DNA of 64,000 bases from an uncultured Paracoccaceae bacterium (GCA_947495295.1 CANLYJ010000004.1:262841-326840); one strand, 5' to 3'. Shown: positions 37,600 through 47,238, counted from the stretch's first letter. Numbers and translations: made by a program. Notes: generated by a model from the sequence alone, not told the origin.

Positions 37600-37669
37600 C
37601 AATTTCTCTGAGAGAAATTGAGGTCAAATCCTCTGTGAGGATTTGTTGTCAGACTTTCAAGAAAGTCTG
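37600..37669. repeat. Three consecutive palindromes at an exact 25-base period
   Basis: Palindrome 1 (37600-37620, arms CAATTTCTCT/AGAGAAATTG), palindrome 2 (37625-37645, arms CAAATCCTC/GAGGATTTG) and palindrome 3 (37650-37669, arms CAGACTTTC/GAAAGTCTG) each begin with C and end with G. They are separated by 4-base spacers AGGT and TTGT. Stems differ in sequence but share layout. This is a structured noncoding element, perhaps a repeat or small-RNA region, within the 265-base gap before the DUF2937 gene. Confidence 0.75.
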
Positions 37670-37818
37670 TTGAGCGACGAAAACTGGTGCCGCAAATACA
37701 GGTCTGGGCCGCGTTGAGTTTGTCATTAACGCATAGCGCATTTTCTGCTAACCTTCGGAAAAGACAAAAACGATCCGAGGCAGCAGATGTATGGCATGAA
37801 TGGCGCGAGGGTCCGGGC

Positions 37819-38424
37819 ATGATCCGGGTTCTGTGTTTGGCGGGCGGACTGGCCGGTGCGGCGGGCCTGTCGCAATATCCTGAATTTTCACAGCAATATC
37901 TGCAACGGTTGGCCGGGCAGGTGGATGCCCTGACTGTTGAGGTGAAAGCCTTTGATGCCGCCGCTTTGGCCGAAGGCATGGGCCGCGAAGAGGCGTTGCA
38001 GGATTTGTCAGCCTCCGCCTTTCAGGAACGGCATCAGGCGGATATGCGGGCGATGTTTGCCCGACATGCCCGCCTGTCGGATAATCTGATTGCCCTGCGC
38101 GCCGCTTCGCCATTGCAGCGTATCGCGATGCCGCATCGTCTGGCTGACGGTCCAATATTATGGGCGGTTTGGGGTGATTTCACACCGGCCATGCCGATCA
38201 GCACGGCGGGTGCCGCATCCGCCGTGGTTGGGTTTCTGGCCGGGTGGGTCGCTTTGGCCGCGACCCTTGCAACAATGGCCGCCCCCTTGCGCCGCTTGTT
38301 CCGCCGCAAACCAAAGCCGTCGCGCCGCGAACCGGGTGTGCAGGTCAATCCGCCAGTTGCCCGCCCGACATTGGTGGCTGAGGCCCCAAACCCGCTACCA
38401 AAACTTGCAGGAGTACGCAGATGA
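37819..38424 (+). CDS. DUF2937-family membrane protein
   Basis: The 201-residue protein starts 'MIRVLCLAGGLAGAAGLSQY' (first membrane segment), has a helical periplasmic-type region ('LQRLAGQVDALTVEV') and a second membrane segment near 135-160 ('SAVVGFLAGWVALAATLATM'), then a basic tail. That pattern matches DUF2937, of unknown role. The start was chosen for that segment; an upstream extension is less likely. It overlaps the ThuA gene by four bases. Confidence 0.78.
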   Translation: MIRVLCLAGGLAGAAGLSQYPEFSQQYLQRLAGQVDALTVEVKAFDAAALAEGMGREEALQDLSASAFQERHQADMRAMFARHARLSDNLIALRAASPLQRIAMPHRLADGPILWAVWGDFTPAMPISTAGAASAVVGFLAGWVALAATLATMAAPLRRLFRRKPKPSRREPGVQVNPPVARPTLVAEAPNPLPKLAGVRR

Positions 38425-39131
38425 GCGATGCATTGATCGTTTGGGGTGGCTGGGATGGCCATGCGCCCGACAAGGTTGCGGCCATTTTCCGGGAGATGCT
38501 GACCGAGGCTGGCATGACCGTGACGGTGACCGATAACCTTGATTGCTTTGACGATGCGCAGGCGTTGCGGGCGCTGGACCTGATTGTGCCGGTCTGGACC
38601 GATGGCACGCTAAGCCGTGAGGCCGCCACCAATGTGTCAGAGGCGGTGGCCCATGGCACTGGCATTGCCGGTTGTCACGGGGGCATGTGTGATGCGTTCC
38701 GGTCCAGCCCGCTATGGCAATTCATGACCGGGGCCAATTGGGTCGCGCATCCGGGCGGTGACGGGGTGCGCTATAGGGTCAATATCACATCTGATGATCC
38801 GCTGGTGGCCGGTATCGATGATTTCGATGTGCAAAGTGAACAATATTACCTGCATCTGGACCCATCCATCAATGTGCTGGCCACGACCCGGACGGATGTG
38901 GTGGACTGGTATCACAGCCCCAATGGCCCGGTGGACATGCCGGTGGTCTGGACGCGGGCATGGGGGCTTGGCCGGGTCTATTACAATGCGCTGGGCCACC
39001 AGCCAGATGTGATTGCGGATGGCCCGGCCTTTGAAATGCTGCGGCGTGGGTTGCTTTGGGCCGCAGCGGGCAAGGCGCTGGCGGCGGGTCGCGACCTGAC
39101 ACCATTGCAAACGCCCGGCAATCATTGGTGA
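38421..39131 (+). CDS. ThuA-domain protein
   Basis: The 236-residue protein has a class-I glutamine amidotransferase-like ThuA fold: 'LIVWGGWDGHAPDKVAAIFR' at the N-terminus, 'GTGIAGCHGGMCDAFRSSPL' in the middle with Cys and His, and 'VVWTRAWGLGRVYYNALGHQ' near the end. ThuA is associated with trehalose or sugar-alcohol use, but the catalytic activity is unknown. It is coupled to the DUF2937 gene by ATGA overlap. Confidence 0.86.
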   Translation: MSDALIVWGGWDGHAPDKVAAIFREMLTEAGMTVTVTDNLDCFDDAQALRALDLIVPVWTDGTLSREAATNVSEAVAHGTGIAGCHGGMCDAFRSSPLWQFMTGANWVAHPGGDGVRYRVNITSDDPLVAGIDDFDVQSEQYYLHLDPSINVLATTRTDVVDWYHSPNGPVDMPVVWTRAWGLGRVYYNALGHQPDVIADGPAFEMLRRGLLWAAAGKALAAGRDLTPLQTPGNHW

Positions 39132-39231
39132 GTTTTGTGATTTTGCGCACAGCGCACTTTCTCACCGATCCATAAACTCCTTTACAGAGCCGCGCCAAAT
39201 TTGTCTGGGCGCTGCATATCGGAGGTTTGCC

Positions 39232-39852
39232 ATGTCTACACTGGATGGTGTTCCGCTCGCGACCCGTTTCAAGATGATGCAGTTGTTCCGGTCCGAGAAC
39301 TATTGTTTCGCCACTTATGATGGCGGTCGCGCACCCACGTTCTATTTCGCATTTGGCGGGTTGAAGCGCCTGAATGCTTCACGACTTTGCGGTCGGCTCA
39401 GAACCATGCATGACAATGGGCCGCTGATTGACGTCACGCAGTCCGAAAAGAGGCATATGTTCTTTGATGAGGACGATACGCGCAATGCAGCTGGGCACAT
39501 CATCGCAGGCCCGCGTTACGATACCTACGTTGCGTTGGGGCAAGCCCAAAGCCAGGCGGCGGTCGAGGCGATTTTTGACGCCCATCGCACTGTCCCGGAG
39601 GCGGGGGATAATCATTTTGAATACAACCCCACACCCGCCAAAGGACTGCAAATGTCGCGGCGTCACGTGTCGGGCGGGCAAATCGTTCTGGACCCGGGCG
39701 TGACCACGGACACGATCGCCATTGGTATCGTCAACCGGATGTTGGCCCGTCCTTGCAAGGTGGAGCTGGATCGGTTTGCAGTGTTCACCAGCGTACCCAC
39801 GCAACCCGCCCAAACGCCGGCCACCGTTGCGCAATACCTCGCATCTGTTTGA
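39232..39852 (+). CDS. Hypothetical protein (206 residues)
   Basis: The soluble protein has no signal peptide or membrane segment. It contains 'RSENYCFATYDGGRAPTFYF' in the N-terminal third and 'VTTDTIAIGIVNRMLARPCK' later. I do not recognise a domain. A GGAGG element lies nine bases before the ATG, so translation is well supported. It stands alone between the ThuA gene and lolC. Confidence 0.65.
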   Translation: MSTLDGVPLATRFKMMQLFRSENYCFATYDGGRAPTFYFAFGGLKRLNASRLCGRLRTMHDNGPLIDVTQSEKRHMFFDEDDTRNAAGHIIAGPRYDTYVALGQAQSQAAVEAIFDAHRTVPEAGDNHFEYNPTPAKGLQMSRRHVSGGQIVLDPGVTTDTIAIGIVNRMLARPCKVELDRFAVFTSVPTQPAQTPATVAQYLASV

Positions 39853-39927
39853 CCCGCCGCCATATGTCTGCTTGACCATTGACCCCACAGCCCCCAGTTT
39901 GCGCGCAAATCGCAACCCGGAGCAGTC

Positions 39928-41196
39928 ATGGCATTGGTGAAACACACCGCCCCGTTTTCCAAATTCGAATGGATGATCGCATGGCGTTATATCCGCGCCA
40001 AACGCGCCGAGGGCGGGGTCAGTGTGATGACCTGGATCAGCCTGATCGGGGTGACCTTGGCGGTATTCGCCCTGATCGCGACGCTGGCGGTCCGGTCAGG
40101 GTTCCGGGCAGAGTTCATTGACACCATCGTCGGCGCCAACGCGCATGTGTCGGTTGTGCAGCCCCGTGACGTGATCGCCGAATACGAGGATATGGCCGAC
40201 CGGATCATGACTATTGATGGTGTGGCCAGCGTGGCCCCCCTGATCCGCGGTCAGTCCATGGCCGAAGGCAGCACCGGGCGGCTGGCCCTGGCCGATATCT
40301 ATGGCATCCGGTTGGAAGACCTCAAAGCCTCTGACGCGATTGTGCAAAGCGAACGGACCATCGGCAATATTGATGACCTGCCCAATGGCATCGCCCTTGG
40401 TTCTGCCTTGGCGGATAATCTGGGGCTGACGATTGGGGATCGGCTGGTCATCACCACCCGCGCGGGCACCAACAGCCCCGCTGGACGGTCACTGCGCCGC
40501 AATGCCTATGATGTGGTGTTCATCTTTTCCACGGGCCGCTATCAGATTGATCAGGTCCGCGCCTATCTGCCCTTTGACGTGGCGCAGTTGATCTTTAACC
40601 GCGATGGGGTGGTGGATGAACTGGAGGTCCGGCTGGACGATATCAACCAGTCAGAGGAGTTGAAACAACCCATCGCCAATACCGCCGGGCCTGGCCTGTG
40701 GGCCTATAGCTGGCAGGACAGGGTGGGCCGCTTCCTGCGGGCGCTTACGATCGAGGACAACGTGATGTTCATCATCCTGTCGATCCTTGTGCTGGTGGCG
40801 TCGATGAATATCATTAGTGGCTTGATCATGCTGGTAAAAAACAAGGGGCGCGATGTGGGTATCCTGCGCACAATGGGCCTGACCGAAGGGTCGATCCTGC
40901 GTATTTTCTTTATCTGCGGGGCGGGGATTGGCACCATCGGCACGTTCTTTGGGGTCGTGCTGGGCTGTCTTTTTGCGATCTATATCGACCAGATTTTCAG
41001 CCTTGTGAACTATGTTGCCGGGGGTGGCGTCTGGGATCCGTCGATCAGGGGGATCTATAATGTGCCTGCCGAATTGCACCTGTCTGACGTGATCAAGGCG
41101 ATGTCGCTGTCATTGGGCCTGTCATGGATTATCACGATTTTCCCGGCCCGCCGTGCAGCCCGGATGAACCCGGTTGAGGCGCTACGCTATGAGTAA
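39928..41196 (+). CDS. lolC: Lipoprotein-releasing system permease LolC/LolE
   Basis: This 422-residue inner-membrane subunit extracts outer-membrane lipoproteins for LolA. It has a first helix after '[20 protein letters not shown]', a large periplasmic domain (about 55-270) and three C-terminal helices with '[20 protein letters not shown]', the MacB/FtsX-type arrangement. '[20 protein letters not shown]' forms helix 1. Alphaproteobacteria generally use one such permease instead of a LolC/LolE pair. It overlaps lolD by 8 bases. Confidence 0.94.
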   Translation: MALVKHTAPFSKFEWMIAWRYIRAKRAEGGVSVMTWISLIGVTLAVFALIATLAVRSGFRAEFIDTIVGANAHVSVVQPRDVIAEYEDMADRIMTIDGVASVAPLIRGQSMAEGSTGRLALADIYGIRLEDLKASDAIVQSERTIGNIDDLPNGIALGSALADNLGLTIGDRLVITTRAGTNSPAGRSLRRNAYDVVFIFSTGRYQIDQVRAYLPFDVAQLIFNRDGVVDELEVRLDDINQSEELKQPIANTAGPGLWAYSWQDRVGRFLRALTIEDNVMFIILSILVLVASMNIISGLIMLVKNKGRDVGILRTMGLTEGSILRIFFICGAGIGTIGTFFGVVLGCLFAIYIDQIFSLVNYVAGGGVWDPSIRGIYNVPAELHLSDVIKAMSLSLGLSWIITIFPARRAARMNPVEALRYE

Positions 41197-41872
41197 TCCC
41201 ACGCTGGAACTGACGGGCCTGACCAAGGCCTATAACCACGGCAAGCCGAACGAAGTGCAGGTGTTGCAAGGCATTGATCTGGCGGTCCAGCCCGGTGAAA
41301 TCGTCGCGCTGGTCGCCCCGTCTGGCGCCGGTAAATCGACTTTGCTGCATATTGCCGGGCTGCTGGATACGCCTGATCAGGGGACGGTGCAGATCGCGGG
41401 TGAGGATATGACCCGCCTGTCGGATCGCAGGCGCACGGCGGTGCGTCGCGCGACTGTCGGATTTATCTATCAGTTCCATCATTTGCTGCCGGAATTCACG
41501 GCGCTGGAAAATATCGTATTGCCGCAACTGGCCAACGGGGTCAGCGAAAGGGATGCGCAGGCGCGGGCCATGGCGTTGCTGGACAAGGTCGGCGTGGCCG
41601 AACGCGCCACGCACCGCCCGGCGGCCTTGTCTGGTGGTGAACAGCAGCGGGTGGCGTTTTGCCGGGCGCTGGCCAATGAACCGGCACTTTTGCTGGCAGA
41701 TGAACCAACGGGCAACCTTGACCCTGAGACGTCGGACAAGGTTTTTGGCGCCCTGATGACATTGGTGCGCGACACCGGGTTGGCGGCGGTGATTGCCACG
41801 CATAACCTTGACCTTGCGGCCCGGATGGACCGGCAGGTGCGCCTGACGGCCGGTATATTGGAGACATCATGA
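41189..41872 (+). CDS. lolD: Lipoprotein-releasing system ATPase
   Basis: The 227-residue ATPase shows Walker A '[15 protein letters not shown]', signature '[20 protein letters not shown]', Walker B '[13 protein letters not shown]' and switch His in 'ATHNLDL'. The LolD-specific '[20 protein letters not shown]' segment supports the assignment over other MacB-type ATPases. The start at 41189 lies in the end of lolC. It also overlaps the following dehydrogenase gene by four bases, forming a three-gene unit. Confidence 0.94.
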   Translation: MSNPTLELTGLTKAYNHGKPNEVQVLQGIDLAVQPGEIVALVAPSGAGKSTLLHIAGLLDTPDQGTVQIAGEDMTRLSDRRRTAVRRATVGFIYQFHHLLPEFTALENIVLPQLANGVSERDAQARAMALLDKVGVAERATHRPAALSGGEQQRVAFCRALANEPALLLADEPTGNLDPETSDKVFGALMTLVRDTGLAAVIATHNLDLAARMDRQVRLTAGILETS

Positions 41873-42843
41873 AAGTATCAGTGACCCAGATTGAAGAACG
41901 CAGCTTTGCCGCGTTGACAGCCCATGGTGCAGCGAACCCACAGGCCCGATCCGTCGCTCGCGCGGTGGCACGGGCAGAGGCGTTGGGCAATGTGATTTGC
42001 GGGCTTTATTATCTGGAAAGCTATTGCACCCAGTTGCGATCCGGTCGTGTCAAAGGCGATGTTGACCCGGTCGTCAGCAAACCCCGCCCGGCTGCGGTTT
42101 TGTCTGATGCGCGTTTCGGTTTTGCCCAATATGCGTTTGCAATGGCGTTGCCAGAGGCGATCAAGACCGCCCGCGAAAATGGCGTTGCCACATTGGCTGT
42201 GGCCCATGCCCATACCTGCACCTCGCTGGGGTATTTTACCGAACAGATCGCTGCCGAAGGGCTGATCGGGATTGGCTTTACCAATGCCTCTCCGGTGGTG
42301 GCCCCGCCAGGCGGCAACAAGGCGGTAATCGGCACGAACCCGATTGCGATGACCGTGCCGGGCGCTGACAAACCGGCGCTGCATTTTGATTTCTCGACCT
42401 CTGCGGTGGCCCTGGGCAAGATCACCATGGCCAAGGCTGCGGGTGAGGCGATCCCGCTGGGTTGGGCTGTGGATGCTGACGGCCAGCCGACGACAGACCC
42501 GGAGGCCGCGCTGAAAGGCGCGCTGGTCAGTGCGGGGGGCTACAAGGGCTGGGGTTTTGGGCTGATGGCCGAACTTTTGGCCGCAGGTATGACCGGATCG
42601 GTCAATTCGCTGGATGTGGGCGGTCTGAAGCTGCCCGATGGGCCGCCCCATGGGCTGGGTCAGTTTTACATCCTGATGGATCCGGGCACCTATCACGCTG
42701 ATTTCGCTGACCGTTTTGCCCGCGTGGCTGACGCCGTGATGGCGCAGGACGGCGCACGCATACCGGGCGCCGACCGGCCCGCGATGACGGAAATCGACGT
42801 GCCTGACGCGCTGTGGGATCAGGTGCTTACGCTTTCTGGGTAA
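41869..42843 (+). CDS. Ldh-family (malate/L-lactate/ureidoglycolate type) oxidoreductase
   Basis: The 324-residue NAD(P)-dependent enzyme belongs to the LDH2/MDH type-2 family. Motifs are '[20 protein letters not shown]' near the N-terminus, '[13 protein letters not shown]' with the catalytic-type His, and '[20 protein letters not shown]' in the nucleotide-binding region. The substrate (malate, lactate, 2,3-diketogulonate, cyclic imines) is not determined. ATGA overlap to lolD suggests shared transcription but not shared function. It is convergent with and overlaps the next gene by 17 bases. Confidence 0.88.
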   Translation: MKVSVTQIEERSFAALTAHGAANPQARSVARAVARAEALGNVICGLYYLESYCTQLRSGRVKGDVDPVVSKPRPAAVLSDARFGFAQYAFAMALPEAIKTARENGVATLAVAHAHTCTSLGYFTEQIAAEGLIGIGFTNASPVVAPPGGNKAVIGTNPIAMTVPGADKPALHFDFSTSAVALGKITMAKAAGEAIPLGWAVDADGQPTTDPEAALKGALVSAGGYKGWGFGLMAELLAAGMTGSVNSLDVGGLKLPDGPPHGLGQFYILMDPGTYHADFADRFARVADAVMAQDGARIPGADRPAMTEIDVPDALWDQVLTLSG

Positions 42844-43261
42844 CAAAAACCCCTGCCGCCATCAGTGCAATTCCTGCCGCCCGCGTCAGCGTCAGCGGCG
42901 ATATTTGCGCGTTGAACAGGCCGAAGTGATCAATCGCAGCTGCGGATATCAGCTGCCCCAGCAGAACGAAAAACACCGCGTTGCCCACGCCCATTGTCGG
43001 CGCGATCCATGTGATCGACAGCACGTAAAACGCCACCAATGTGCCCGCCAGAAACAGATGTTTCGGCGCACCGGCCAGTTTCGACACTGCGCCGGGATTG
43101 GTCAGCAGGGCCACCACAGCCGTCGTGCCAAGCGCCACGACAAACAGCACTGTGGCGGCCACTGCGGGTGATCCGATATGCCGGCCCAATGCGGCGTTCA
43201 GCGCCGCCAGAACCGGGATGCCGACCCCCGCTGCAAGCATGATCAAGATGTAATGTAGCAT
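42827..43261 (-). CDS. DMT-family small transporter (YdcZ/DUF606)
   Basis: The 144-residue protein is nearly all hydrophobic with five helices. It begins 'LHYILIMLAAGVGIPVLAAL' and contains 'AVFFVLLGQLISAAAIDHFG', patterns of the YdcZ/DUF606 family of half-size DMT proteins that probably dimerise. The substrate is unknown. The start was set at MLHYIL with AAGGA upstream. It lies opposite the cytochrome cassette. Confidence 0.85.
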   Translation of the reverse strand: MLHYILIMLAAGVGIPVLAALNAALGRHIGSPAVAATVLFVVALGTTAVVALLTNPGAVSKLAGAPKHLFLAGTLVAFYVLSITWIAPTMGVGNAVFFVLLGQLISAAAIDHFGLFNAQISPLTLTRAAGIALMAAGVFVTQKA

Positions 43262-43406
43262 GGGCGATCCTTTGCGATGTCCGGCGTCTGCCCGATTTGG
43301 AACAGCCTCGGCAAGAAATCGCAAGCCGGATCATGCGGTCTTTGCGTTAGATCATGGTCGGGCATCGCTGTCTTTGTTAAGGTGTCTGAAAACAAGGAGG
43401 CAGAGC

Positions 43407-43793
43407 ATGCGAAACATATTGATGACCGTGGCAGCACTGGGCCTGGCGGCCTGCGTCGAAGAACCGGTTGATGGGCGCACCGCCTATGACGAAAGCTGTG
43501 CGAGTTGTCACGGCGCCGATGGCAAGGGCGGTGGTCCCGCCGCGCGCGGTCTGGCTGTCGCCCCACCCGACCTGACCACAATCGCCGCCCGCAATGGCGG
43601 TGTTTTCCCGCGTGATCAGGTGATGAGCACGATTGACGGCCTGGACCGCGGTGCGCATTTCAGCCCGGCGATGCCGGAATTTGGTGCTGGTGATATGGGC
43701 GATACGGTGATTGTCGAAAATGACGGTTTGGGCACGCCGGTGCCGATGCGGCTGTTGGTGCTGACCGATTATCTGGAAAGCCTTCAGCAATAA
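43407..43793 (+). CDS. Lipoprotein cytochrome c (monoheme)
   Basis: The 128-residue protein has a lipoprotein signal with Cys at residue 16 ('AALGLAACVEEPVD'), so it is likely membrane-anchored in the periplasm. One heme-binding CASCH lies in 'YDESCASCHGADGKGGGPAA' and the sequence 'PPDLTTIAARN' follows. It is paralogous to the cytochrome at 44609-45004. AAGGAGG precedes the start. The electron partner is unknown. Confidence 0.88.
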   Translation: MRNILMTVAALGLAACVEEPVDGRTAYDESCASCHGADGKGGGPAARGLAVAPPDLTTIAARNGGVFPRDQVMSTIDGLDRGAHFSPAMPEFGAGDMGDTVIVENDGLGTPVPMRLLVLTDYLESLQQ

Positions 43794-43889
43794 CGCGCGG
43801 CTGACAATCCTGTGAATGCAGGGGTTTGCGCCTTGGCGCATGTGGTTTTTAGGGTAGGTCATGAGGCGACTATTCAAAAGGATGACCTC

Positions 43890-44531
43890 ATGCGCCTCTC
43901 GCTTTCTGCCGCCCTTGCCCTGACCCTTGCTTTGCCCGCCGCTGCCGGGCCTGTCAGTTTTGCCAATGGTTGGCAGGAACAACGCCTGTCGCTGTTCAGC
44001 TCCAATGACTACCGGTTCGGCAACACGCTTAGCATGGTGTCTGACGGATCGGTTTCCATTGCCTGGACGCGTGTGGGGCAGGGCGATTGGGGCAGCAAGG
44101 CCGCATCCTGGAGCTGGACGGTCGAGCAATCCGTGCCTGCGACCAACCTCGCCCGAAAGGGTGGGGATGATCGCAATATCTCGCTTTATTTCGTGTTTGT
44201 GCCAGAGGCGCTGGCCCCTGGTTTGCAGGGCGCAAATATCCGTAGCCTGCTTGGAAATGATGATGTGCGGATCATGCAATATGCCTGGGGCGGCAATCAC
44301 AGCCGGGGGCAGGTGATCCCGTCGCCCTATGGTCCTGCGGGGCAGGGGGTGACCATTGCCCTGCGGCAGGCCGGCACCGGATCACATAGCGAAAGCGTTG
44401 ATTTGGCAGCAGATTATGCCCGCGCCTTTGGCGGTGCGCCCGGCGCTTTGGTTGGATTGGCGGTTTCTGGCGATAGCGATGATACCGATAGCACGATCCG
44501 GGCCGCGATTGGTAATCTGACCTTGCGCTAA
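43890..44531 (+). CDS. DUF3047-family secreted protein
   Basis: The 213-residue product has a signal peptide (1-20, 'ALALTLALPAAAG'). The body has the DUF3047 pattern: 'SVSIAWTRVGQGDWGSKAAS', 'MQYAWGGNHSRGQVIPSPYG' and a final 'VGLAVSGDSDDTDSTIRAAI'. DUF3047 is predicted to be a beta-sandwich, perhaps carbohydrate-binding, with no known function. It lies between two related cytochrome c genes. Confidence 0.8.
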   Translation: MRLSLSAALALTLALPAAAGPVSFANGWQEQRLSLFSSNDYRFGNTLSMVSDGSVSIAWTRVGQGDWGSKAASWSWTVEQSVPATNLARKGGDDRNISLYFVFVPEALAPGLQGANIRSLLGNDDVRIMQYAWGGNHSRGQVIPSPYGPAGQGVTIALRQAGTGSHSESVDLAADYARAFGGAPGALVGLAVSGDSDDTDSTIRAAIGNLTLR

Positions 44532-44608
44532 GCCCTTCTTGATATGTATCAACGCAAGGGCTGAATTGCCGCTCTAGGCTCTTCTTATCATGATGATAGG
44601 AGGACCCG

Positions 44609-45004
44609 ATGCGCATTGCTATTCTTGGCCTTTTGATAGGATTTGCAGCACCCGCCCTGGCGCAGGATGTGCAGCAGGGCGCGTCACTTTATCAGTTTTA
44701 TTGCGCGACCTGCCATGGGGTCGCGGGTGCCGGTAACGGGCCGATGTCGCCGTCTTTGGTGGTGCGGCCTGCGGATTTGACGACGCTAACTGCCCGGAAT
44801 AATGATGTTTTTCCGGTGACCCGCGTGGTGATGCGCATTGATGGGCGCGAACCGCTGGTCAGCCATGGCAGTTCCATGCCCGTCTATGGCGACTTCTTTG
44901 CGGGGACCGATGTGGCCACCAAGGCCGAGACCGGGCAACCGATCATGACGTCGCAGCCGATTGTGGATCTATTGGCCTTCCTGCAGGCGATCCAGCAGGA
45001 GTGA
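44609..45004 (+). CDS. Periplasmic cytochrome c (monoheme)
   Basis: The 131-residue protein has a cleavable signal (1-18, 'GFAAPALA') and one CATCH heme site in 'LYQFYCATCHGVAGAGNGPM'. Its 'PADLTTLTARN' segment matches 'PPDLTTIAARN' of the cytochrome at 43407, so the two are paralogues with different membrane attachment. AGGAGG lies before the ATG. Its 3' end overlaps the convergent DUF1194 gene by 36 bases. Confidence 0.9.
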   Translation: MRIAILGLLIGFAAPALAQDVQQGASLYQFYCATCHGVAGAGNGPMSPSLVVRPADLTTLTARNNDVFPVTRVVMRIDGREPLVSHGSSMPVYGDFFAGTDVATKAETGQPIMTSQPIVDLLAFLQAIQQE

Positions 45005-45688
45005 GGCGAGCTGCGTTTGTGGCGTGGTGCCTGCGATCTCCAGGATCAGTTTGCGCCGCACCGCATCGGTGAATTCCGGCCCGCTTTGGGCGGGCATGAC
45101 AAAGGCGTTTGGCCCGCCGATAATGCTTTGTTCGTAAGCCTCTGGCAGGTTCTGCCCGATCTGTCCGCCGCGCAGGATCGGTAAGGCGTTGATCGTGATC
45201 CCATTGGCCAGCACCTCGTCCCGTGCGACGGTAATGGGCGGGCCGTAGCTGTTGCCCATGCTGTCCCCGGAAAAGTCGATGACACGGCGGAAGCCCCTGA
45301 TATCATTACCTTCTATCTGCGCCATACCGTAAAGCAGGGCAGAGCCGATGGCGTTGCGCCCGCCCGCCTGACGGGGTGGACCGATCAGGGCGTTGGCGAA
45401 ACTTTCGGCGCTTTGCATATTGGCGATGATGGTCCAATCCACAACAGTTGCCTGATTGGTCGCCCATTCCACGTAAGTCACTGCGATAGAACCATAAAGC
45501 GTATTTTCAATCGCCGCGACCACTGCCGGATCGGTGATCGCGGTGGCGTAGGATTGGCGCTGGAATGCCAGTTCATCCGCGTCAATGGAGCCTGATGCAT
45601 CAGCGAGCAGAACCAGTTCGAGATCAGTTTCAATGGTCTGGGCCGTCGCGGGTGCAGCGAGGCAGAGGGCGAGGATGAAATGGCGCAT
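44969..45688 (-). CDS. DUF1194 (von Willebrand A-like) secreted protein
   Basis: The 239-residue protein has a signal peptide (1-16) and a VWA-type domain. It begins 'VLLADASGSIDADELAFQRQ', which carries the MIDAS DxSxS motif, and also has 'RRVIDFSGDSMGNSYGPPIT'. Family members are of unknown function and probably bind metal-dependent protein ligands. The start at MRHF was preferred; two upstream in-frame ATGs would lack a signal peptide. It converges with the cytochrome gene. Confidence 0.85.
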   Translation of the reverse strand: MRHFILALCLAAPATAQTIETDLELVLLADASGSIDADELAFQRQSYATAITDPAVVAAIENTLYGSIAVTYVEWATNQATVVDWTIIANMQSAESFANALIGPPRQAGGRNAIGSALLYGMAQIEGNDIRGFRRVIDFSGDSMGNSYGPPITVARDEVLANGITINALPILRGGQIGQNLPEAYEQSIIGGPNAFVMPAQSGPEFTDAVRRKLILEIAGTTPQTQLASLLLDRLQEGQ

Positions 45689-45805
45689 ATCGTGATGGTA
45701 GCGCATCGCGGGGGTGATGCAACGTTCGGTGGGGGTGCGCGCGGTGGGTTCCGGGCATGATGCCCGAATCATGCGTTAACGCCTTTATTTTCAGCGGTTT
45801 TAGCC

Positions 45806-45848
45806 GGTCTGCAAAGCGTCGGCCACACGTCGGCAAAACGTCGGACCC
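45806..45848. repeat. Dispersed GGTCGGCAAA repeat, copy 2
   Basis: GGTCTGCAAAGCGTCGG followed by CGTCGGCAAAACGTCGG matches the repeat at 26656-26698 at nearly all positions, including the closing ACCC. Both copies follow a GTTAACGCC sequence. It lies outside genes. Confidence 0.7.
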
Positions 45849-46488
45849 TTTGGCGGGGATTACCCGGATTAAGGGGGCGTGCGGTGGATGTGTGAACGTG
45901 GCGTTAAGCTTTTGGCGTAACAGGTGTGCGCACCCTACGCGAGAAGCGCGACTGCTTAATGCCGGCATCTTCATGCTTTGTGTTCCACCTATATGGCGCA
46001 CCAGACTGCGGGTAACCCAACGCATTGATTTGGAAGTGGTCGACTCATCATGGTTCTTCCATTGGTGCCACTGAACCAGCAATTGAGGCGTCCTCGCCGA
46101 GTGATTGGGCCAGTTCCGGTCACATTGCAGAGGATACTGCCACGCGATATCTGACGCCGCCCAAATCGACGGTCCGGACCTTCCTCTTGGGACGCCTTGC
46201 AAATGGTGGCGTTTCTGTGAGCAGGCCTCTCGCGGTCCGCTCTTCAACGTCGGCTATTTTGCATCCAAGCATGTTCGCGGCCCTAAGGAATGTGACGGTG
46301 CCTGCTTTGATCGCATCGAACTTATGTTTCAGCGCGCGAGAGCAAGTGATGTGATCCGAAAGACGTTTCTTCGTCTTCACGGGGTTGGTGACGGGCCATT
46401 GATAATGGTGATCATGACCAGCACCTGCCAGGTGGCACATTTGCACCGTCTTGCTGCCTCACGAGACGATACCCAGTTCTTTGCGGGT
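45849..46488. other. Gene-poor, low-confidence stretch
   Basis: Several overlapping short frames occur on both strands but none has a convincing start, codon pattern or recognisable product. One minus-strand frame (46120-46446) ends with a basic 'FARRPKRKVRTVDLGG' segment but no family is evident. Together with the transposase remnant that follows, this looks like decayed accessory DNA. Confidence 0.4.
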
Positions 46489-46707
46489 TTATTGCCAAAG
46501 AACGGCACCCAACCTGTTGTCACGGTGGTTGCAAATCCGGGCAGATTTGTTGCCCATTGAGACGGTCGCGAGGCGGATCGGTTTCTGGTCGAGCAGCTTG
46601 GCGGTCCAAGTGCCTGCTTGCTCGGGCTTGTTCCTGGCCATGAGTGCCGCTGTGTCATTCAGCTGGTGGCACATCACCGCGGCGATATGGGGAAAGAGGA
46701 ATTGCAC
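46489..46707 (-). pseudogene. Remnant of an IS110/IS1111-type transposase C-terminus
   Basis: The minus-strand frame contains 'AGTWTAKLLDQKPIRLATVS' followed by 'MGNKSARI', which resembles the LLxRKPxxLVAVALANKxARI region near the end of IS110/IS1111 transposases. After that the frame is lost and the expected 'WA..T.G' end appears shifted. Only about 60 residues can be aligned. No terminal repeats were found. The call is tentative. Confidence 0.4.
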
Positions 46708-46815
46708 GAGCCAAGGTCTTGGTTTGTGGTCAAACGCAAACGAAGGTGCAAATTTTCCGTGGGTTTACAATTCGCAGAGACTAAATCGTGATGCAGCTAT
46801 CGCGCGGTAGGGTGG

Positions 46816-47238
46816 CTAGAAACCTTTAAAATGAAGGGCTAAGCATAAGGGGAGCAGGTTGCCATCACTTTCGCTCCACGCGTTGAAATCCATTAATCCT
46901 GCCTCATACCCTTTTTGAAACAAGATATCGTTTCGAAGGCAATGCGCATAGGCAATGAATGGGTCAACCGCCGACGGGTTACCCAATACTTGGCTAAGCA
47001 CATCTTTGACAAAGTCCAAGTCGATACCATCGCGCTGCATTCCGTGTGTGCCGCTCGTGTCTTTGGCGAAGCCGAAATAGTAGCCTAACGCAAACACGTC
47101 CGTAAGAAACATTGCCGAATGCGAGTGAAACAGTGAATCCGGTATGCGATCAAATTGCTGACGCAGTACTTGCGCGATGGTCTTCGCGCCTGGTCGTGTT
47201 GTCTCACGCGAAATGCTTTGCTTTGCCTTAAGCATCAC
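46816..47238 (-). CDS. Hypothetical protein (140 residues)
   Basis: The soluble protein has no signal peptide. It contains 'MFLTDVFALGYYFGFAKDTS' and 'VDPFIAYAHCLRNDILFQKG', a mixed helical sequence with lower G+C than neighbours. No family is recognised. The length, the single long frame and the lack of competing frames suggest a real gene, possibly acquired, within the accessory stretch. Confidence 0.5.
   Translation of the reverse strand: MMLKAKQSISRETTRPGAKTIAQVLRQQFDRIPDSLFHSHSAMFLTDVFALGYYFGFAKDTSGTHGMQRDGIDLDFVKDVLSQVLGNPSAVDPFIAYAHCLRNDILFQKGYEAGLMDFNAWSESDGNLLPLCLALHFKGF

Noticed and set aside
37600..37669. CRISPR array at the 25-nt periodic palindromes
   Set aside because: The repeated units are not identical in sequence, spacers are only 4 bases and no cas genes are present.
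46120..46446. 108-residue minus-strand frame in the accessory stretch
   Set aside because: No start signal, no family and competing frames on the other strand; kept only as part of the unassigned region.
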